NCBI RefSeq assembly: GCF_900155545.1
Contig: NZ_LT732526.1
Location: 3,172,013 to 3,236,012 of the forward strand
Length of the DNA stretch: 64,000 nucleotides
Reading direction: 5' to 3'
DNA from: Clostridium sp. Marseille-P2415
GTDB taxonomy: Bacteria; Bacillota; Clostridia; Lachnospirales; Lachnospiraceae
In this document: piece after piece, positions 62,042 through 64,000 of the stretch
How positions within the stretch are numbered: position 1 is the stretch's first letter
Layout of the letters: every line of letters starts with the position of its first letter
Translations under genes and position numbers: made by a program
Notes under the pieces: model-generated
What the model saw: only the letters and a program-made list of their open reading frames with translations
Database searches by the model: none
Told to the model about the DNA's origin: nothing

Positions 62042-63333
62042 TATCCAACTTTTAATTTAAATTTTTTTGCTTCTTTTTCAGAATCTATCTTTTCAATCAT
62101 AGCTCCCAGACCCTGGAGCTTCTCTTCAAAGCATTCATAACCCCGCTGAACATATCCGATCTCGTCCACAACGGTGTATCCATCCGCAGCCAGTCCGGCG
62201 ATGACCAGTGCTGCACCTGCACGAAGATCCGGAGCGTTTACAAAGGCTCCGGTAAAGCCGCTTACACCGTCAATGACCGCTACATTTCCTTCTACCTTTA
62301 CATTAGCTCCCATACGGGACAGCTCATCCACATAACGGAAACGGTTTTCGAAAATACTCTCGGTCACTACGCTGGTTCCGCCCGCAAGGGCCAGAGTCAC
62401 TGTCATCTGTGGCTGCATATCGGTGGGAAACCCCGGATAGGGAAGCGTCTTGACGTCCGTATGCTTCTGATTGGACTTTCCAACCACACGGACCGCATCA
62501 TCAAATTCCACGACCTCGCATCCCATCTCCAAAAGCTTCGCAGAAATAGCCTCCAGATGCTTGGGGATGACATTTTTTACCATCACATCCCCGCGGGTAA
62601 TGGCTGCCGCACACATAAAGGTACCGGCTTCAATCTGATCAGGAATAATGGAGTACTCGGTTCCATGAAGCTTTCTTACGCCGCGGATCCGGATGGTGTC
62701 CGTACCGGCTCCCTTGATATTGGCACCCATGCTGTTTAAAAAGTTGGCTACGTCAACCACATGGGGTTCTTTTGCTACATTTTCCAGAATGGTCTGTCCC
62801 TCTGCCAGGGTCGCCGCCATCATGACGTTGATTGTCGCCCCGACGCTGACCACATCCAGATAGATATGGCTGGCCACCAGATCAATGGCATGAGCAATGA
62901 CAGCCCCACGCTCAATCTTTACATCAGCTCCAAGGGCACGGAATCCCTTTAAGTGCTGGTCAATGGGCCGGCTCCCAATGTTGCAGCCGCCCGGAAGCGG
63001 AACCTGGGCACTCTTATATTTTCCCAGCATGGCTCCAATAAAATAATAAGAAGCCCTTATTTTGCGGATGTATTCGTCATCAACCGAAACTTCCCGGATG
63101 GTCTTGCCGTTGATGCGGACCGTATGTCTGTCGATCCGCTCTACTTTCGCACCGATCTCCTCAATCGCTTCCAGTAACACGTTTATATCTCTCACATCCG
63201 GCAAATTATCAATCAGTACATCCTCATCTGTCATGATGGCCGCTGCCAGGATTCCCAAAGCGGCATTCTTTGCTCCTCCGATGGTCACTTCGCCAACCAG
63301 CGGATTGCCGCCTTTCATAATATACTGCTCCAT
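62041..63333 (-). CDS. murA: UDP-N-acetylglucosamine 1-carboxyvinyltransferase
   Basis: First committed step of peptidoglycan synthesis, transferring enolpyruvyl to UDP-GlcNAc. A 430-residue enzyme with the two-fold EPT fold: IGGAKNAALGILAAA at the start, the active-site Cys117 in LPGGCNIGSRPIDQH (the fosfomycin target), and DLRAGAALVIAGLAADG near the end. Firmicutes often have two copies; which one this is cannot be told. AGAGGTG precedes the start. Confidence 0.95.
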   Translation of the reverse strand: MEQYIMKGGNPLVGEVTIGGAKNAALGILAAAIMTDEDVLIDNLPDVRDINVLLEAIEEIGAKVERIDRHTVRINGKTIREVSVDDEYIRKIRASYYFIGAMLGKYKSAQVPLPGGCNIGSRPIDQHLKGFRALGADVKIERGAVIAHAIDLVASHIYLDVVSVGATINVMMAATLAEGQTILENVAKEPHVVDVANFLNSMGANIKGAGTDTIRIRGVRKLHGTEYSIIPDQIEAGTFMCAAAITRGDVMVKNVIPKHLEAISAKLLEMGCEVVEFDDAVRVVGKSNQKHTDVKTLPYPGFPTDMQPQMTVTLALAGGTSVVTESIFENRFRYVDELSRMGANVKVEGNVAVIDGVSGFTGAFVNAPDLRAGAALVIAGLAADGYTVVDEIGYVQRGYECFEEKLQGLGAMIEKIDSEKEAKKFKLKVG

Positions 63334-63441
63334 TTCACACCTCTGATTATCAAGTTATCTATTACAAAATTCTTACATTCCATTCATTAACCTTTAATGA
63401 TTATAACATATCTTGCGGATTTGTAAAGAGAACGCATTTTC

Positions 63442-64000
63442 TTATTCCATAAATACCCCGCAGACAAAGTCATTTCCCTGGCCTGCAAAGTAAGCAGAGG
63501 CATCATTTAAGCCCATCTTCTGGCTTTCCCCGGAAACCGGGTTATAAAGAGTCACATTATACTGATCGTAACCGGAGATCAGCACATAACCTCCCTGGCC
63601 GGTATAGGCAGCCACAGGACAGCCCTGGCCCACGAAATACAGGACCTGATTCAGTATACAGCCTCTGGCATCCAGCATAAGAATCCCCTCCCCATGGGAT
63701 CCGCTTTCCGTAAATCCATCCAGGTTACGCAAGAATGCAGCTCCGGTTTTCATTGGATCTTTCATATTGCGGGCAGGTGGACGGTTCACACGGTTCCATA
63801 TGACCTCCTGGTTCTGATCCGTTACGACCCCCATCTTATCATAAGCGAGCTCAAGTGCATCGGTAAAATTGCGGCTGCTTCCAAGATAATGCCCTCCGCC
63901 ATAGGCATAAAACCTGTTTTCCGGTGTTTTGGCACTGGACTTTAGCTCCACAACCTCTGTAGCATCATAAGCAACCTTTTTCGGGACTGTAATTTTCACT
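63442..64000 (-). CDS. C39-peptidase-like protein, C-terminal part (5' end outside window)
   Basis: The frame is open to the window edge, so the start lies beyond. The last ~110 residues (MLDARGCILNQVLYFVGQGC, PVAAYTGQGGYVLISGYDQY, NVTLYNPVSGESQKMGL) have the pattern of C39-like cysteine peptidases (G-Q/N-CPV, then GGYVLISGYD for the His region). The true catalytic Cys would lie upstream or in the missing part. Possibly a large cell-surface protein, but no anchor is visible here. Confidence 0.55.
   Translation of the reverse strand, partial: VKITVPKKVAYDATEVVELKSSAKTPENRFYAYGGGHYLGSSRNFTDALELAYDKMGVVTDQNQEVIWNRVNRPPARNMKDPMKTGAAFLRNLDGFTESGSHGEGILMLDARGCILNQVLYFVGQGCPVAAYTGQGGYVLISGYDQYNVTLYNPVSGESQKMGLNDASAYFAGQGNDFVCGVFME

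Noticed and set aside
1-64000. CRISPR arrays, tRNA or rRNA genes, intact prophage
   Set aside because: No regularly spaced repeats, no cloverleaf or rRNA signatures, and no capsid or tail genes were seen on reading both strands.

Overview
The window looks like a chromosomal piece of an anaerobic Firmicute of the Lachnospiraceae, probably the Lacrimispora / 'Clostridium' saccharolyticum neighbourhood. This is an inference from protein style (lipoproteins with Thr/Ala/Glu-rich spacers, a PAAT and an Opp transporter, an inositol operon, metK behind an S-box leader, an RlmD-type methyltransferase). No rRNA or tRNA gene is visible to confirm it.

The window has two halves. Positions 1 to about 25.6 kb are an AT-rich accessory region, probably a decayed integrative element or genomic island. 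It holds a clipped XRE regulator with an ImmA/IrrE remnant lacking the HExxH motif, a ParB-like protein cut by a stop codon, fragments of a large serine recombinase and a tyrosine recombinase, and debris of at least six transposase types (IS1182-like, IS91-like, IS1380-like and three others). Remnants of displaced genes lie among them: MATE, DJ-1/PfpI, nrdD, a Crp/Fnr regulator and 3-hydroxybutyryl-CoA dehydrogenase. Intact cargo includes a CE7-like esterase, a two-component system with an ABC exporter, phenolic acid decarboxylase (padC) with divergent padR and two overlapping PadR-type operators, a CocE-type hydrolase + SDR + old-yellow-enzyme/FeS/FAD reductase + TetR cluster, and a MarR-controlled lipoprotein esterase. 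Most of the cargo suggests uptake and modification of plant phenolics, esters or other xenobiotics. The region ends at the 3' end of rlmD, a known type of integration site.

From 25.7 kb onward the sequence is ordinary, more GC-balanced chromosome, almost all on the minus strand: rlmD, a DEAD-box helicase, corA, a cytidylate-kinase-like protein, a polar amino acid ABC transporter (four genes, with a promoter followed by a terminator-like hairpin in its leader), an oligopeptide transporter (oppABCDF) and mgtC.

At 41-50 kb lies a myo-inositol operon (iolJ, C, D, B, E, G) led by a broken iron-containing alcohol dehydrogenase and faced by a DeoR-type iolR; both promoters can be read. At 50-55.6 kb a second carbohydrate locus carries a GH28 enzyme, a TIM-barrel sugar isomerase/epimerase and two Gfo/Idh/MocA oxidoreductases under a divergent AraC regulator. 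Its gene content resembles the oxidise-then-eliminate (3-keto-glycoside) logic of glycoside breakdown as much as classical pectin breakdown.

The rest holds a DUF6062-like protein, a RhuM-Fic pseudogene, a second two-component system, metK with a SAM-I riboswitch, an 18-residue small ORF ended by a stop where a longer frame continues, a nucleotidyltransferase, murA and the C-terminal part of a C39-peptidase-like protein. No CRISPR array, intact prophage or clearly new defence system was found.
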